Below, piece after piece: positions 35,237-44,609 of a DNA stretch of 64,000 bases (position 1 is the first letter of the stretch; every line of letters starts with the position of its first letter). A program made the translations under genes and the position numbers. Source of the stretch: an uncultured Bacteroidota bacterium (GTDB taxonomy: Bacteria; Bacteroidota; Bacteroidia; Flavobacteriales; Flavobacteriaceae); the NCBI GenBank assembly GCA_902515565.1, contig CABXVR010000001.1:62001-126000 (forward strand), given 5' to 3'. The notes beneath the pieces were generated by a model. It saw nothing but the letters and a program-made list of their open reading frames with translations, had not been told where the DNA came from and did no database searches.

Positions 35237-37213
35237 TTATTCTGCTAAGATAAAGTCTAATTGCTTTTTAATCAAATCTGCGTGCTTAACTTGTACTTGT
35301 ATAGAGTCTCCAAGCTGATATTTTGTTTTTGATTTTTTTCCTATTAAGCTGTGTTCATCTTTATTATATATATAATAGTCTCCTTTTAAATCTCTAACAG
35401 GAATCATCCCTTCACATTTGTTTTCTACAATTTCTACAAATATTCCCCAATCGGTTATTCCTGAAATAACTCCATTGAATTTTTTATTTGTTTTATCTTG
35501 CATATATTTTATTTGCATGAATTTTATTGAATCTCTTTCTGCTTTTGTGGCTAATATTTCTCTTTGAGTACAGTGATCACAAGCAGAATTATAAATTTCA
35601 TGTCCAGATGGATTTTCTTTTTTTAAATACTTTTCTAACAAACGATGAACTATAACATCTGGATACCTTCTAATTGGAGATGTAAAGTGACTGTAATAAT
35701 CAAAAGCAAGGCCATAATGACCAATGTTTTTTGTTGTATACTCTGCTTTACTCATAGATCTAATTGCTAAAGATTCTATAAGACTTTGTTCTTTTTTACC
35801 TTTAACTTTTATTAATATTTTGTTTAAAGATTCTGACATTCTTTTTCTAGAACTTATATCTAAATTATAACCAAGAGATTTTGCAACCTCTTTTAGTGCT
35901 TTAATTTTACTTTCATCAGGAAGGTCGTGAACTCTATAAATAAAAATATTTTTTTTATTTTTTTTACCTATATATTCAGAAACTTTTCTGTTGGCAAGCA
36001 ACATAAATTCTTCTACAAGTTTGTTAGATTCTTTTGATTCTTTAACATAAACACCTGTTGGTTCTTTATCTTTATTTATGCTGAATCTTACTTCCTTTTT
36101 ATCGAAAGAAATAGCTCCACTATTCATTCTTTCTTTTCTCATATAAGCAGCTATTTCATTTAGCTTTAGCACTGCTTCTTTCACGTTATTTGAAACAGAG
36201 TATTCTTTATTCTTTAATGATATTTCTTTTCTAATTATATTATCTTTTGTTTCTATAATCTCTTGAGCTTCTTCATAACTAAATCTATAATTACTATTAA
36301 TTATTGTTTTACCAAACCATTCGTTTATCACTTTATTATTATCAATAATGAAAACTGCCGAAAAAGTATATTTTTCTTCATTAGGCCTTAAAGAACAAGC
36401 TTTATTTGAAAGTATTTCAGGTAACATAGGTACTACTCTATCTACTAAATAAACAGATGTAGCTCTATTAAAAGCCTCATTATCTAGGATAGTGTTTGGT
36501 TGCAAATAATGAGAAACATCCGCTATATGAACACCTATTTCATAAGAGTTATTTGATAATTTTTTAAATGAAATAGCATCGTCAAAATCTTTAGCGTCTA
36601 CAGGATCAATAGTAAAAGTTAATTCCTTTCTAAAATCTCTTCGTTTTGAAACTTCTATATAATCAATAGTAGTATCTATATTATTAGCAAAATCTTTAAT
36701 TTCTTTTTCAAAATCATAAGGAAGACCGTACTCAGCAAGAATAGAGTGAATTTCAGTATTATGTTCACCTTCTATTCCTAATACTTTTTTTATTATACCA
36801 TTTGGAGATTGACTATTTTTTCTCCATTCTGTTATTTCAACAAGAACTTTGTCATTGTTCTTTGAATTTTTGATGTGAGAAATAGGAACAAATATATCTA
36901 CATGAATTCTCTTATTATCAACAATAACAAATGAAAACTTTTCACTTATTTCAATTTTACCTACATACTCATTTTTATCTCTTTTTAATAAACGAGTTAT
37001 TTCTCCATAATATTTGTTTTTCTTTTTTCTAGAAAAAACATATACTTCAACAAAATCATTATGTAAATATTGACCTATATTTTCTAAATGAATTTTTTCT
37101 TCTAATCCTTCACAAATAACAGCAGCCACTCCACGAACCGAAACATCTAAAATTCCTACAAATCTATTTTTTTTATTTCCTTTTCTTTCTATTTTATTTT
37201 TTCTTCTACCCAA
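35237..37213 (-). CDS. rnr: Ribonuclease R lacking the N-terminal winged-helix domain
   Basis: 658 residues: a cold-shock domain (RFVGILDVSVRGVAAVI), the RNB catalytic domain with ELTFTIDPVDAKDFDDAISF (metal-binding Asp cluster), HYGLAFDYYSHFTSPIRRYPD, and a C-terminal S1 domain (KFNGVISGITDWGIFVEIVE). It degrades structured RNA 3' to 5'. Flavobacterial RNase R is usually about 70 residues longer because of an N-terminal helix-turn-helix region that is absent here. The only in-frame start is TTG, with a stop three codons upstream, so the shortness is not a start-choice artefact. The gene is more AT-rich than its neighbours. Confidence 0.95.
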   Translation of the reverse strand: MGRRKNKIERKGNKKNRFVGILDVSVRGVAAVICEGLEEKIHLENIGQYLHNDFVEVYVFSRKKKNKYYGEITRLLKRDKNEYVGKIEISEKFSFVIVDNKRIHVDIFVPISHIKNSKNNDKVLVEITEWRKNSQSPNGIIKKVLGIEGEHNTEIHSILAEYGLPYDFEKEIKDFANNIDTTIDYIEVSKRRDFRKELTFTIDPVDAKDFDDAISFKKLSNNSYEIGVHIADVSHYLQPNTILDNEAFNRATSVYLVDRVVPMLPEILSNKACSLRPNEEKYTFSAVFIIDNNKVINEWFGKTIINSNYRFSYEEAQEIIETKDNIIRKEISLKNKEYSVSNNVKEAVLKLNEIAAYMRKERMNSGAISFDKKEVRFSINKDKEPTGVYVKESKESNKLVEEFMLLANRKVSEYIGKKNKKNIFIYRVHDLPDESKIKALKEVAKSLGYNLDISSRKRMSESLNKILIKVKGKKEQSLIESLAIRSMSKAEYTTKNIGHYGLAFDYYSHFTSPIRRYPDVIVHRLLEKYLKKENPSGHEIYNSACDHCTQREILATKAERDSIKFMQIKYMQDKTNKKFNGVISGITDWGIFVEIVENKCEGMIPVRDLKGDYYIYNKDEHSLIGKKSKTKYQLGDSIQVQVKHADLIKKQLDFILAE

Positions 37214-37671
37214 AATTATCTAAATATATAACTAAGATACTTCTTACTTATTTAAATTTTGACTTATAAACAATTATATATATAATATCATTTTGTTTTT
37301 TTAATTTAAATAATAAATGATGTCTATTATAGCTTGTTAATATTCATTAAAACTTTCTTTAAAAAAATTTGAAATAGTTTTATTAAAAAAATATTAAGAT
37401 AATACAAACAACATATAAACATATAAAATACTTAATTAGAACACTTTAACATTATTACTAACAAACGTTTAATTAAAGCAGAAATTAAATTTTTTAATAA
37501 AAAACAAAACAAAAGATGGTTAATAAAACAAAAGGAGAGTTAATATTGTGTAAATAAATAAAAACAAATAAAATTGCTTTTTATAGACTATTTGTTAAGA
37601 GAAAAAAACAAAATTAAAAATAATGTTAGTTATTAATAATTATATTTAGATATTAACATAAAATAAACAAA
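37214..37671. other. 458-bp very AT-rich divergent intergenic region
   Basis: Between divergent rnr and rpiB. It is the longest gene-free stretch in the window and extremely A+T-rich, with many A- and T-runs. It contains the 14-bp palindrome ATTATATATATAAT at 37273-37286. No tRNA, convincing ORF or TTATCCACA-type DnaA box was seen. It probably holds the promoters of both genes and may be an upstream regulatory or DNA-bending region. Confidence 0.6.
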
Positions 37672-38100
37672 ATGAAAGTATCAATTGGTAATGATCACGC
37701 AGGAACGAACTATAAAATACAAATTACAGAATACTTAAAGAAAAAAGGTTTTACAATTAACAACCACGGAACAGACAGCGAAGAAAGCGTAGATTATCCG
37801 GACTTTATACACCCTGTAGCAGAAGATGTTACTAATAACAGATCAATTTTTGGAATAATTATTTGCGGAAGTGGTAACGGAGCCTCTATGAGCGCTAATA
37901 AACATAAAGGAATAAGATCAGCCCTTTGTTGGAGCAATGAAATTTGTAAGCTGGCAAGAGAACATAATGATGCAAACATTTTAAGTTTACCCGCTAGGTA
38001 TATTACAATAAAAGAAGCTTTCGAAATGATAGAAACTTTTATTAAAACACCTTTTGAAGGTGGAAGACATTTAAGAAGGGTTGAGAAAATAAACAAATAA
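37672..38100 (+). CDS. rpiB: Ribose 5-phosphate isomerase B
   Basis: 142 residues, full length. It interconverts ribose 5-phosphate and ribulose 5-phosphate. KVSIGNDHAGTNYK is the RpiB N-terminus. GIIICGSGNGASMSANKHKG contains the catalytic Cys and the anion loop, and REHNDANILSLPAR is the later His/Asn block. The protein is cytoplasmic and dimeric. It is followed two bases later by the acetyltransferase gene, probably in one transcript. Confidence 0.96.
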   Translation: MKVSIGNDHAGTNYKIQITEYLKKKGFTINNHGTDSEESVDYPDFIHPVAEDVTNNRSIFGIIICGSGNGASMSANKHKGIRSALCWSNEICKLAREHNDANILSLPARYITIKEAFEMIETFIKTPFEGGRHLRRVEKINK

Positions 38101-38102
38101 AA

Positions 38103-38546
38103 TTGAAAATAACAACACACAAATATCAAGACCTAACACCAAACAAGCTGTATGAAATACTTATGCTTAGATCAGAGGTTTTTGTTGTTGAACAAAACTG
38201 TGCTTATCAAGACCTAGATAATAAAGATCAAAAAGCTCTACATCTTATTGTTGAAGAAAACAATAAAATAATAGCATATACAAGAATTTTTAAGAAAGGT
38301 GATTTTTTTAAAAACTCTAGCATAGGCAGGGTTTTGGTAAAAAAAGAACACAGAGGAAAACATCTAGGAAAAAAAATAATGATTAAGTCTATAGAGCAGA
38401 TTAAGATCGATAAAACAGAAAAAAAAATAGAACTTTCAGCACAAAAATACTTACTTAAATTTTATTTAGAACTTGGATTTAAAAAAATAGGAGAAGAATA
38501 TCTAGAGGATGGTATCCCACACGTTAAGATGATATTAAAAATCTGA
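38103..38546 (+). CDS. GNAT family N-acetyltransferase (ElaA-like)
   Basis: 147 residues starting from TTG two bases after rpiB. LMLRSEVFVVEQNCAYQDLD is the ElaA-type N-terminus, and SIGRVLVKKEHRGKHLGKKI is the acetyl-CoA-binding V/I-x-x-x-x-R/Q-x-x-G-x-G/A-like motif. The substrate is unknown. It is probably translated with rpiB. It overlaps the convergent OmpA-family gene by 12 bases. Confidence 0.88.
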   Translation: MKITTHKYQDLTPNKLYEILMLRSEVFVVEQNCAYQDLDNKDQKALHLIVEENNKIIAYTRIFKKGDFFKNSSIGRVLVKKEHRGKHLGKKIMIKSIEQIKIDKTEKKIELSAQKYLLKFYLELGFKKIGEEYLEDGIPHVKMILKI

Positions 38547-39338
38547 ATCAATTAAAATCTCCACCCTTCTGTCTTTTTCAGGACTTCCCCCTAAGGGAAA
38601 TTGATGGCCCAACCCCTCGAAAGACATTCTTTTAGAATCAATTCCCTTTTTTAAAAAATAATCGTAAACATATTTTGCTCTAACTACCGAAAGGTTTCTC
38701 TTTTTAGTTGCTCGATCGATAGCATCTTTTTGGCCCGAGGTACAACAGACATGTCCTTGTATTATAAAAGTAAAAGGAAGGTCTTTTATTTTTTCAAAAG
38801 CAACATCAAGGCTTTTTTTAGAGCTGGGAGTTAAGTAAGAATATCCAGTTAAAAATAACAAGTCCTCAATAACAACAGAACTGCCTTTCACAAAACTTGA
38901 TTTTTCTTTTAGCACGACATCTTCTATAAAAGAAACAGAAAGCTCAACCTTTCTATTTAAAGCCCTTATCCTTTCTGGATTTGAAGTTTTTATGGTTTTT
39001 AAAAGAAGCTCACCTTTTCCATCAACATTTGTTATTTTATTTTTGTCTATAAAATTAGCTAATAAAACTTTTTTAATTTCTTCAGCCCTCCTTTGAGACA
39101 AAGACAGATTATATGAACTAGCGCCAATATCATCGCAAAACCCAAAAATTTCGATACTTAAAACAGGCCTTTCGCTTAGGGTTGCAATAAACGATAAAAG
39201 CCTGTTTTCTTCAATATTTGTTACCTTAGAAAGATCGGTATCAAAGTAAACAGTGTGGGCTTTTTCTTGAGAAAAACTAAACAAAAACAAAAACAAAAAA
39301 AAAGACGTTAACCTCACCAAACTATTTTTTATTAGCAA
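38535..39338 (-). CDS. OmpA-family protein with two OmpA/MotB domains
   Basis: 267 residues with a signal peptide (LTSFFLFLFLFSFSQ). Two OmpA C-terminal-like peptidoglycan-binding domains are visible. The first covers roughly residues 25-130 (IEIFGFCDDIGASSYNLSLS, RRAEEIKKVLL). The second covers 150-265 (FIIQGHVCCTSGQKDAID, VRAKYVYDYFLKKGID, DRRVEILI). The usual beta-barrel or TPR part is missing, so it is essentially a tandem of anchors. It probably tethers something to the cell wall. Its start overlaps the end of rnpA by 17 bases. Confidence 0.82.
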   Translation of the reverse strand: MLIKNSLVRLTSFFLFLFLFSFSQEKAHTVYFDTDLSKVTNIEENRLLSFIATLSERPVLSIEIFGFCDDIGASSYNLSLSQRRAEEIKKVLLANFIDKNKITNVDGKGELLLKTIKTSNPERIRALNRKVELSVSFIEDVVLKEKSSFVKGSSVVIEDLLFLTGYSYLTPSSKKSLDVAFEKIKDLPFTFIIQGHVCCTSGQKDAIDRATKKRNLSVVRAKYVYDYFLKKGIDSKRMSFEGLGHQFPLGGSPEKDRRVEILIDSDF

Positions 39339-39669
39339 TAAATTTTTTAAAAACCCCTAAAAACCCCTTTTTAACAAAGTCAAAAGACGCTATTTCTTTT
39401 CCTAAATAAACAAAAACTAAAGAATGTCCTAAGAAAACTTTTTCTTCGGAAAAACTAAGCCTAAAAACCTCTCTCATTAAGCGCTTGGTTTTATTTCGGT
39501 CTACAGCCCTAATGAGATTTTTTTTACCAACGGTAAAAGCGACACTTGATTTTTCTTGGGCGCTATTTTTAACAAAAAAGAGCTTAATAGGAAAAGAAGA
39601 AAAGCCAGACCCGTTGTCAAAAACAAAACTTATTTCTTTTTTTGATTTTAGCCGCTCAAATTGTTGCAT
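39322..39669 (-). CDS. rnpA: Ribonuclease P protein component
   Basis: 115 residues. FTVGKKNLIRAVDRNKTKRLMREVFRL includes the RNP-type RNR motif (here RNKTKRLMRE) that binds the RNase P RNA, and ERLKSKKEISFVFDNG is the usual N-terminus. It helps process the 5' ends of tRNAs. The usual partner rpmH is not adjacent, as is common in Bacteroidota. It overlaps the downstream OmpA-family gene. Confidence 0.92.
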   Translation of the reverse strand: MQQFERLKSKKEISFVFDNGSGFSSFPIKLFFVKNSAQEKSSVAFTVGKKNLIRAVDRNKTKRLMREVFRLSFSEEKVFLGHSLVFVYLGKEIASFDFVKKGFLGVFKKFIANKK

Positions 39670-39711
39670 AGACGCCGAAGTTATAGGCTGTTAAAGGTAT
39701 AAATAAAAAAC

Positions 39712-41529
39712 CTAAATAGAGTTGTTTGTTTGGTCTACGTCTGCGCTCTTATTTAAAGGGTCAATAGTAACCCCCACAACCGCGTCACCATCAACACAAA
39801 TATCAAAACTATAGTTTTTCTTAGCCCAACTCCAAGGCCTCAAAAGAACCACACCGCTATCTAGTGGCTTGTGTCCACGACTCATCAGCAGAGGAATGTG
39901 ATACTCTTTAATCATGCCGCTCATAAACTCAACCTCCACATCATTAGAAATAGCCATCTCTCCTTTTCTATTCATCATAATAGTAACCGACTTACAGTCC
40001 TCAGCATCATTCTTCACAACACTTTTTACGGAGTAGTCTATTGTTTTTGTGGTTTGCCCCCAATCCATTAAATACCAATCGAGCTCTTGACCGCTTACTT
40101 TTTCCGCAACCCTTATAAAGTCTTCTGGGTTAGGATGGGAAAACACATAAGTAGTATAATATTTTTTTAAAACCTTTGAAAGCGCTTTTTCACCTATAAC
40201 ATAACCTAGTTGTGATAAAAAGATAGACCCCTTATCATAAGAAGACATGCCATATCCTTTGCTGCTTGAAAAACGATCAGCGTGAGTCGTTAAAGGCTCC
40301 TCATTTCCTGTACGAACAAAGTTAAAGTAATCAACATAAGCCCGGCGGTTTGCAAGCGCAAGTCCTTTTTTCAAAATTACATTTTCTGCATTATCACTTA
40401 TGTAGCTTGTAAACCCTTCGTCCATCCAAGCGTGCTTAGACTCGTTTGTGGCCAATAAAAACTGAAACCAAGTATGTGCAATTTCATGAGATATAACTCC
40501 AGCCAGACTATTAAAGTTGCGAACCCCACCAATAAAAGTACACATTGCGTACTCCATTCCACCATCCCCCGCAAGAATAACCGAGTACTGCTTGTAAGGA
40601 TAAGGGCCAATGTTTTCTATAAAATATTGCATAAACATCACCGAGTAGGGTTGAACAATTTTCCAGTTTTCAGAGTATTTATCTTCTTGTTTATAAAAAA
40701 AATGCATTTTTGGTCCGCCAGGCACATCAACAATGTCGTGCACATACTCAGTGTCTGCGGCCCAACTGAAATCATGAACATTTGGTGCTAAAAAATGCCA
40801 GGAAATTTTATCTGATTCGTAAGGTTTTTTAAGCTCAGCATAGCCGTGCCCAACTTCTTCAGGGTTTTGTAAATAACCCGAACCAGCAACAGTATATTTA
40901 TTATCTATGTTAATTGTAACATCAAAATCACCCCAGACGCCGTAAAATTCACGCCCCAAGTAAGGGTTGGCATGCCATCCTTGATTGTCATATTCACACA
41001 GTTTTGGATACCACTGAGCCATGGAAAAATCAATACCGTCTTTACTGTCTTTTCCAGCTCTTCGAACAAGCTTAGGAGTATCAACTTCAAAACGCATGCT
41101 TAGTGTTGTTTTCTCACCAGGCAAAAGAGGTTTTTTTAAAGAAGCTTCTAAAATCGTTTCTTGATTTTTTAGCGTAAGCAAAAAGCCGTCTTGTAATAGC
41201 TCTAAAACACGAACATCCCCAAAATCTTTGTTTTCTAATGAAAGAGTTTTTTTAGAAATCCCCCTATCATCATCCTTAATTTCAGAAGCTTTTACTTGCA
41301 TCTCACTTCCAGGTTTGAACGCATTAAAATACAAATGATAAAAAACTCTTGATATTGTATCAGAAGAGTTGTTGGTATAAACAAGCTCCTGTGTACCCGA
41401 ATAACTTCTGTTTTCAGCATCAACATCAACTACCATTTTGTAAGACACGTGCTGTTGCCACCTACCTCCATCTTTGTCAGAACAAGAGCAAACCAATAAT
41501 ACCAAAAAAAGAGTTCTAAAAAATTTCAT
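39712..41529 (-). CDS. M1 family metallopeptidase lipoprotein
   Basis: 605 residues with a lipoprotein signal (FRTLFLVLLVCSCSDKD). The zinc-aminopeptidase core shows GGMEYAM (the GxMEN-type substrate motif), VISHEIAHTWFQFL (HExxH) and the second Glu in DEGFTSYI. It should trim peptides in the periplasm or on the outer surface. The start overlaps the metallo-hydrolase gene by 14 bases, so the two are probably cotranscribed. Length and motifs are complete. Confidence 0.93.
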   Translation of the reverse strand: MKFFRTLFLVLLVCSCSDKDGGRWQQHVSYKMVVDVDAENRSYSGTQELVYTNNSSDTISRVFYHLYFNAFKPGSEMQVKASEIKDDDRGISKKTLSLENKDFGDVRVLELLQDGFLLTLKNQETILEASLKKPLLPGEKTTLSMRFEVDTPKLVRRAGKDSKDGIDFSMAQWYPKLCEYDNQGWHANPYLGREFYGVWGDFDVTINIDNKYTVAGSGYLQNPEEVGHGYAELKKPYESDKISWHFLAPNVHDFSWAADTEYVHDIVDVPGGPKMHFFYKQEDKYSENWKIVQPYSVMFMQYFIENIGPYPYKQYSVILAGDGGMEYAMCTFIGGVRNFNSLAGVISHEIAHTWFQFLLATNESKHAWMDEGFTSYISDNAENVILKKGLALANRRAYVDYFNFVRTGNEEPLTTHADRFSSSKGYGMSSYDKGSIFLSQLGYVIGEKALSKVLKKYYTTYVFSHPNPEDFIRVAEKVSGQELDWYLMDWGQTTKTIDYSVKSVVKNDAEDCKSVTIMMNRKGEMAISNDVEVEFMSGMIKEYHIPLLMSRGHKPLDSGVVLLRPWSWAKKNYSFDICVDGDAVVGVTIDPLNKSADVDQTNNSI

Positions 41530-42367
41530 TACATTTTAAAATTTGGTTAATACGCACGCCTTTCTCTGTTCTTTTTAACGAAACAATCTCATTAACACTA
41601 TCGTGCTCAAGGAGCAAAAGAACGTTATTCTCCAATGCGTAATTTAAAAACAAATCTTTTTCTTTAAGCGTTATTAACGGTCTTACATCGTAACCCATTA
41701 CGTAAGGAAGAGGAACATGGCCAGCTGTTGGAATAAGGTCACCAGCAAAAGCAATTTTTTGCCCTTTATATGACAAGATAGGGAGCATTTGTTTTTCTGT
41801 GTGCCCGTCCGCATAAAAGACCTCAAAACCAAGCTCATCGGCAAAAGAGAACTGCCCGCTTGATGTAGAAAGAAAGTTTAGATTTCCAGTTTCTTCAATT
41901 GGAAACAGGTTCTCTTTTAAAAAAGAAGCAACCTCTCGCTTATTTGGATTAACAGCCCAGTTCCAGTGATTTTTATTAGTCCAATAAATCGCATTTTTAA
42001 AAACAGGCTCGAAACCAGAACCATTTCTTTTTATTGCCCCGCCACAATGGTCAAAATGAAGGTGTGTAAAAAAAACATCAGTAACATCCTCCAAAGAAAA
42101 ACCAGCATTATTAATTGAACGTTCTAATGTGTCTTCTCCCCATAAAGAGTAATAGCTAAAAAATTTTTCGCTTTGTTTGTTGCCCATCCCCGCGTCAATT
42201 AAAACAAGCCTTTTGCCGTCTTCAATTAATAAGCAACGAGCCGCAATATCAATTAAGTTATTTTGGTCAGCAGGGTTGGTCTTATTCCAAATTGTTTTAG
42301 GAACAGCGCCAAACATTGCACCTCCATCTAATTTAAAATTTCCAGCATTAACAGCATGTAGATTCAT
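41516..42367 (-). CDS. MBL-fold metallo-hydrolase
   Basis: 283 residues. FFTHLHFDHCGG is the metal-binding HxHxDH motif, and YADGHTEKQM plus IAFAGDLIPTAGHVPLPY supply the later His and Asp ligands. It belongs to the lactonase/hydrolase branch of the metallo-beta-lactamase superfamily. The substrate is unknown. It is cytoplasmic and leads a two-gene unit with the M1 peptidase. It is divergent from the permease gene with a 43-base gap. Confidence 0.9.
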   Translation of the reverse strand: MNLHAVNAGNFKLDGGAMFGAVPKTIWNKTNPADQNNLIDIAARCLLIEDGKRLVLIDAGMGNKQSEKFFSYYSLWGEDTLERSINNAGFSLEDVTDVFFTHLHFDHCGGAIKRNGSGFEPVFKNAIYWTNKNHWNWAVNPNKREVASFLKENLFPIEETGNLNFLSTSSGQFSFADELGFEVFYADGHTEKQMLPILSYKGQKIAFAGDLIPTAGHVPLPYVMGYDVRPLITLKEKDLFLNYALENNVLLLLEHDSVNEIVSLKRTEKGVRINQILKCNEIF

Positions 42368-42410
42368 TTAATAAGAATATTTACTATTTTTATAAATATA
42401 AAACAATATT

Positions 42411-44609
42411 TTGAAGAAGCTAGAAAGAAGTTTGTCTCTACCCTCTGTTATAGCGATTAGCCTGGGAGGAATGTTAGGAAGTGGAATATTTGTCCTGCCA
42501 GGCTTAGCCGCAGCACAGACAGGCCCTTCAGTTTGGCTTGCCTATTTAATAGCTGCGATTTGTATTTTACCTGCAGCGCTTTCAAAATCTGAATTAGCGA
42601 CGGCAATGCCTTCATCTGGAGGCACTTATGTTTATATTGAAAGGGCTTTTGGCCCATTGTTTGGAACGATTTCAGGCCTTGGATTGTGGCTTTCAATGTT
42701 ATTAAAAAGCTCTTTTGCTCTTGTTGGTTTTGGAGCATACATGTTGGTTTTGATTGATCTTGACGAGAGCTATATTAAATATATCGCCCTTGTCTTTTTG
42801 GCATTTATTTTTGTTTTAAATGTCACGGGCGCCAAGAAAGCAGGAAAGGTTCAGCTCTATATTGTTACCGTTAGCGTTCTCTTTTTAATTGCCCTTTCTT
42901 TTTTTGGTTTGCAAAACATTAACCCAGACTTTTTAACACCTTTTTTAACCGAGGGAGACAAAGGTTTGTTATATACAATAGCCTTTGTTTATATTTCTTA
43001 CTCTGGAGTAACAAAAGTTGCCGCGATCGCCGAAGAAATAAAAAACCCTTCCAAAAACCTGCCACTATCAATGCTCGCTTCTTTGGTATTGATAACGGCA
43101 ATTTACGTGGTGGTTTCTTTTGTCTTAGTGTCTAACATTCCGGTTTCAGAGCTTGCCACAGACATTAAACCAATATTCACAATCGCCGACAAGCTCGGCG
43201 GATACACCATAGGAATAATTGCAGCTGTGGTTGGAGTGCTCACCCTTATTTCTACTGCTAACGCAGGAGTTTTGGCGGCATCTCGTTTTCCTTTTGCAAT
43301 GTCAAGGGACAGTTTGTTGCCGGAGTTTATGAGTAGGGTTAGTGAAAAATTTAAAACACCAGTCATAACCATAGCAATTACTTGTGTTGGGATGATGCTT
43401 GTTATTGTTTTTTTAGATGTTGTTAAAATCGCCAAACTTGCAAGCGCCTTCAAAGTAATGATGTTTATTTCTGTAAACATGTCTGTTATTATTTTAAGAG
43501 AAACTTCTGCTCAGTGGTACAAGCCAAAATATAAATCACCACTCTACCCGTGGATCCAGATCTTTGGGATAATAACTGGGTTTTTCCTTCTTTTCTACCT
43601 TGGGCTCATTCCTTTTCTTGCAATTGGCGCAATTTTCTTAATTGGCGCAATAATTTATGCGTTTTCAAACAAAGAAAACACAAGAACAGGTGTTTTGAAA
43701 AAATATGGACACAGGCCAGCCTTGTATCTTTTCTACACTAAGAAAAAGCAAGAAGAAATTGAAACCAAAAGAATTGAAGAGGTAGACAAAAATTTAGACG
43801 GCTCTCTAAACCCAGAAGCAGGAGTTGTTGTCCCTCTTCTAGGAAATGAACAATCAGCAGAAACGCTAGTGGAAATTGCCGCAGCAATAAACAAAAAAGA
43901 AACGATACAAGCCGTTAACATTACAGAAGTTCCAAATCAAACTTTTTTAGATGCATTTATGAAAGACGACCCAAAAATTATTTCTCTAGAGAGAAGAATT
44001 TCAGGACTTTCTAAAAGCAAAAACATAAATGTAGATTTTGAGGCTGTTGTAACCCACGAGCTCTCTGACACAATAGACCAATTAGGCAGTCAAACCAATT
44101 GCGACTGGCTTGTAATGGGCTGGAACGGAAGAGCCCATAGCGGAATATTGGTTAGTAATCCAATAGGATGGCTTCTTACAAACATTAAGTCTGATTTTGC
44201 ACTATTCAAAGACAACGGCGTAAGATATATTAGCAAGGTTCTTTTAGCTTTAAGGCCAGGCAGAAAAGACAAAAACTTTTTAGCTGTAGCGGAAAGGATA
44301 TGCGCCTTTTATGGGGCAGAACTTACCCTGTTACACGTTGTTTCAGAGCAAACGGCAAAGAATAAGATACAAGCTATTAGAAAGAAATCTCTTGGTCTTG
44401 TTTCAAAAATCAAAACCGAAAGCGATGTGCAAATATTAAAAAGCAACAACCCGATAGACACAATCTCTAATCAGTCTGCAGGATATGACCTTTTAATATT
44501 AGGAACCCCACAAAAAGACAACTGGATAAGCGTTTTATTTGGAACAGGAAAGGATAAGTTTACAGAAAAATCAGCATGTTCAGTACTAAGGCTTACAATG
44601 AAAGACTAG
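42411..44609 (+). CDS. APC-family amino acid permease fused to two universal-stress domains
   Basis: 732 residues from a TTG start ([20 protein letters not shown]). Residues 1-430 form a 12-helix APC transporter ([53 protein letters not shown]). The cytoplasmic C-terminus has two UspA-like regions, about 450-600 ([34 protein letters not shown]) and 605-730 ([33 protein letters not shown]). The stress domains probably sense ATP or another nucleotide and gate transport. The gene shares CTAG with the lepA stop. Confidence 0.9.
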   Translation: MKKLERSLSLPSVIAISLGGMLGSGIFVLPGLAAAQTGPSVWLAYLIAAICILPAALSKSELATAMPSSGGTYVYIERAFGPLFGTISGLGLWLSMLLKSSFALVGFGAYMLVLIDLDESYIKYIALVFLAFIFVLNVTGAKKAGKVQLYIVTVSVLFLIALSFFGLQNINPDFLTPFLTEGDKGLLYTIAFVYISYSGVTKVAAIAEEIKNPSKNLPLSMLASLVLITAIYVVVSFVLVSNIPVSELATDIKPIFTIADKLGGYTIGIIAAVVGVLTLISTANAGVLAASRFPFAMSRDSLLPEFMSRVSEKFKTPVITIAITCVGMMLVIVFLDVVKIAKLASAFKVMMFISVNMSVIILRETSAQWYKPKYKSPLYPWIQIFGIITGFFLLFYLGLIPFLAIGAIFLIGAIIYAFSNKENTRTGVLKKYGHRPALYLFYTKKKQEEIETKRIEEVDKNLDGSLNPEAGVVVPLLGNEQSAETLVEIAAAINKKETIQAVNITEVPNQTFLDAFMKDDPKIISLERRISGLSKSKNINVDFEAVVTHELSDTIDQLGSQTNCDWLVMGWNGRAHSGILVSNPIGWLLTNIKSDFALFKDNGVRYISKVLLALRPGRKDKNFLAVAERICAFYGAELTLLHVVSEQTAKNKIQAIRKKSLGLVSKIKTESDVQILKSNNPIDTISNQSAGYDLLILGTPQKDNWISVLFGTGKDKFTEKSACSVLRLTMKD

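Noticed and set aside
37214-37671. AT-rich gap as the chromosomal origin oriC
   Set aside because: No TTATCCACA-like DnaA boxes were seen, dnaA/dnaN are absent, and hand counts of G and C in sampled rows gave conflicting skew trends along the window. Calling ori or ter here would need a computed whole-genome skew.
40474-40791. ORF of 105 aa opposite the M1 peptidase gene
   Set aside because: It lies wholly antisense within a complete, motif-bearing gene, has no recognisable domain, and looks like a frame shadow. The same applies to the other short ORFs nested in known genes (for example 18525-18842, 22182-22535, 43103-43480).
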